Of a stretch of 26,988 nucleotides of DNA, positions 25,107 through 26,988 are shown piece after piece (positions within the stretch are counted from its first letter, which is position 1; every line of letters begins with the position of its first letter). The translations under genes were made by a program, and so were the position numbers. The notes under the pieces are model-generated. The model was not told the origin of the DNA, made no database searches, and saw only the letters and a program-made list of their open reading frames with translations. This DNA comes from an uncultured Chitinophagaceae bacterium (GTDB lineage Bacteria > Bacteroidota > Bacteroidia > Chitinophagales > Chitinophagaceae), in the NCBI GenBank assembly GCA_937996595.1, contig CALKVC010000213.1, forward strand, positions 1-26,988, given 5' to 3'.

Positions 25107-26795
25107 TTACCAGAAAATTGTATACAAAGCCGCCAAAATGCCACATGCAATCAATGACCAAACGGCAAACGACGTACTTACTTTGAACATGGAAGCATCT
25201 ACTTCCAGCCCGTGTGGTTTTAATCCTTTCCTGTTTTCATACAGGCTGATGGCAGCCATACCCATGATGCAGATGATAAATACGATGGCCATCCTGTCCA
25301 TGAACGGAATTTCAAAAACGCCCAGGGCATTCGCTTTGGAAAAACCAACCTGGTAAAGAAATGACAAGTCTGTCATAACAGGGAGGAATTTGAAGAAGAC
25401 GGACAGCAGGAACCCGCCGATGATGGCAAACAGGGCGGCATTGGATGTTGTCTTTCTCCAGAAAAAGCCAAGGATGAACATGGCGAAAATACCCGGTGAA
25501 ACCAAACCGGTATATTCCTGTATATATTGAAAACCCTGTTTTCCCTCGCCCATCAGTTTTTCGCCAAGCAATACCGATAGCAGGATGGCGAGTAACATGG
25601 AAATGACAACCGCCAGTTTACCAACACTCACCAGTTTCCGGTCGTCTGCGTTTTTATTAATTGCTTTCTTATAAACATCCAGTGAAAAGATGGTGGCGAT
25701 GCTGTTGGCTTTTCCTGCCAGTGATGCTACGATGGCTGCTGTTAATGCTGCAAACGCAAGCCCTTTCAAGCCGGTTGGCAGCAGGTTAAGCAGCGAAGGG
25801 TATGCTTTATTTACATCCACGATTCCTTTGCTGTCCAGCATCTCAGTTTGAAACATGCCTTTCTGGTATAGCACAAATGCAGCTATGCCCGGGAGCACAA
25901 CAATCACCGGCATCAGTAGTTTTAGGAAAGCGGCAAACAGTAACCCTTTCCTGGCCGTAGGCAGGTCGGCGCCCAGGGCCCGTTGCGTGATATACTGGTT
26001 ACAGCCCCAGTAATTGAGGTTGGCGATCCATAAGCCCCCAAGCAGTACCGATAGTCCCGGCAGGTCCATGTAATTTTCATTTTCCTTATCAAAAATCATA
26101 TGAAAATGATCATTCGCTTCTGTGGTAAGTATGTTGAATCCGTTGAGCAGCCCTTGCTGTCCCGATTTTTCTGCAACCAGGTTTAAGGCAATGTATGTGG
26201 CAACCAGTCCGCCCAGCACCAGGAAAAAAACCTGTATCACATCGGTGTAGCCGATCACTTTCATGCCACCTAAGGTGATGATGATGGCAAATACCGATAG
26301 TAAGCCGATACATAAATGTATATTCAGGCCGGATATGCCGTGAATGGCCAGTGCGCCCAGGTACAGGATCGACATCAGGTTAACCACCACATATAGCATC
26401 AGCCAGAACACAGCCATGATCATGGCAACCGTGCCGTTGTAGCGCTGGTTGAGGAATTGCGGCATGGTATAGATCTTATTCTTTAGGTACACCGGAATAA
26501 AGAAAATGGCCACAATGATCAATGTGGCTGCAGCCATCCATTCATAGGCTGAAATGGCCAGCCCCATTTTGAATCCGCTGCCGCTCATGCCGATGAACTG
26601 TTCGGCAGATATGTTGGAAGCAATGAGTGAAGCACCGATCGCCCACCAGGTGAGTGAGCCTTCAGCCAGAAAATAATCATGCGACGCTGACGTGGATTGT
26701 TTATTTTTCTTCCGGTACACCCAATAACCATACCCGGCCACTATGATGAAATAAAATAGAAACACCAGGTAGTCATTGGTTTTTAGTGTGTTCAT
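25107..26795 (-). CDS. Sodium/solute symporter, vSGLT-like (probable sodium/sugar)
   Basis: 562 residues, about 14 membrane helices, LeuT-fold SSS family. Much of the chain matches vSGLT of Vibrio parahaemolyticus closely as I remember it. Equivalents of its galactose-binding residues are present: Q66 in AEQF, E85 in AYEW, N266 and the gate Y268 in NQY, K292 in FLKL and Q426 in QYIQ. At the sodium site S358 corresponds to the important serine, while its neighbour is A357 instead of serine. The sugar ligands support a hexose-type substrate. ATG start at 26795. It is monocistronic in this window, and no TAnnTTTG box is seen upstream. Confidence 0.92.
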   Translation of the reverse strand: MNTLKTNDYLVFLFYFIIVAGYGYWVYRKKNKQSTSASHDYFLAEGSLTWWAIGASLIASNISAEQFIGMSGSGFKMGLAISAYEWMAAATLIIVAIFFIPVYLKNKIYTMPQFLNQRYNGTVAMIMAVFWLMLYVVVNLMSILYLGALAIHGISGLNIHLCIGLLSVFAIIITLGGMKVIGYTDVIQVFFLVLGGLVATYIALNLVAEKSGQQGLLNGFNILTTEANDHFHMIFDKENENYMDLPGLSVLLGGLWIANLNYWGCNQYITQRALGADLPTARKGLLFAAFLKLLMPVIVVLPGIAAFVLYQKGMFQTEMLDSKGIVDVNKAYPSLLNLLPTGLKGLAFAALTAAIVASLAGKANSIATIFSLDVYKKAINKNADDRKLVSVGKLAVVISMLLAILLSVLLGEKLMGEGKQGFQYIQEYTGLVSPGIFAMFILGFFWRKTTSNAALFAIIGGFLLSVFFKFLPVMTDLSFLYQVGFSKANALGVFEIPFMDRMAIVFIICIMGMAAISLYENRKGLKPHGLEVDASMFKVSTSFAVWSLIACGILAALYTIFW

Positions 26796-26845
26796 GTTTG
26801 CTTCGTTTTGGTCTGTTGTTGATTGAAAATGCGTTTTTATTCCAG

Positions 26846-26880
26846 GTTATATAACTGCTTGATATTATATAACGCGTTAT
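26846..26880. promoter_or_regulatory. Palindromic sites upstream of the symporter gene
   Basis: Perfect palindromes GTTATATAAC (26846-26855) and ATAACGCGTTAT (26869-26880). The word TTATATAAC also occurs twice with an 18-bp period (26847 and 26865). They lie 50-85 bp upstream of the symporter ATG and may be repressor or activator sites. Confidence 0.5.
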
Positions 26881-26892
26881 GCTATTAAAATA
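26870..26892. repeat. 23-bp dispersed repeat, copy 2
   Basis: Second copy of the element at 24833-24855 (21 of 23 identical, same orientation). It overlaps the palindrome ATAACGCGTTAT, which is not kept in copy 1 (ACGTGTTGT there). Confidence 0.75.
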
Positions 26893-26912
26893 ATTAAGAA
26901 CATCAGTGAATT

Positions 26913-26928
26913 TTAGAAATAATTCTAA
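26913..26928. repeat. Small dyad TTAGAA-ATAA-TTCTAA
   Basis: Perfect 6-bp inverted repeat with a 4-base loop, 21 bp after copy 2 of the 23-bp repeat. Confidence 0.5.
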
Positions 26929-26940
26929 TAATAAGTTATT

Positions 26941-26968
26941 TTTCTTTTTTGCTTCTCCAAAAAAGAAA
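26941..26968. repeat. T-arm/A-arm hairpin, copy 2
   Basis: Perfect 11-bp stem TTTCTTTTTTG/CAAAAAAGAAA with loop CTTCTC. The core reads T6-GCTTCTCC-A6 on the plus strand, opposite in orientation to the hairpin at 25007-25034. It probably terminates a gene that lies to the right of the window. Confidence 0.7.
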
Positions 26969-26988
26969 CAAAAAAAGAGCCCCGAAAT

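Overview
The window looks like a chromosomal segment of a Bacteroidota bacterium, most likely close to Chitinophagaceae. The reasons are TAnnTTTG-type -7 promoter elements in front of several genes, several TTG starts, an ECF sigma factor cassette of Bacteroidota style, a TonB receptor paired with a HmuY-type lipoprotein, a very large secreted multidomain subtilase, and moderate GC with AT-rich spacers. No rRNA, tRNA, CRISPR array, transposase or phage gene was seen.

Positions 1-6761 (minus strand) carry a respiratory complex I operon read as nuoA-B-C-D-H-I-J-K-L; nuoL runs off the left edge. nuoD is followed directly by nuoH, so nuoE, nuoF and nuoG (the NADH-oxidising module) are missing from their usual place. 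A FAD/NAD(P)H oxidoreductase of the ferredoxin reductase fold lies just upstream of nuoA on the same strand and could be connected with electron input. Most gaps between the nuo genes hold short repeats with a 7- or 14-bp period, each gap with a different word.

Positions 6881-12088 (minus) encode a 1735-residue secreted S8 subtilase with many accessory domains. Divergent from it is mfd (12224-15655, plus), the transcription-repair coupling factor. Then follow a TraB/GumN-type protein, an ECF sigma factor and two small membrane proteins (15827-18177, plus), closed by a strong bidirectional terminator. Facing them on the minus strand are a 66-residue protein and gyrB (18539-20515).

Positions 20829-24828 (plus) look like a haem or iron acquisition locus: an AraC-type regulator with a cysteine cluster, a TonB-dependent receptor and a HmuY-family surface lipoprotein that has no histidine. 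The last part (25107-26795, minus) is a vSGLT-like sodium/sugar symporter. The non-coding DNA on its two sides carries related elements in the same order: a 23-bp near-identical repeat, a small TTCTA/TAGAA-type dyad and a T-arm/A-arm hairpin with a GCTT loop.

Most genes are ordinary housekeeping or accessory genes. The points that most deserve attention are the EFG-less complex I operon with its neighbouring flavoprotein, the heptad-phased spacers, the regulator-receptor-HmuY locus, and the duplicated intergenic module around the symporter.
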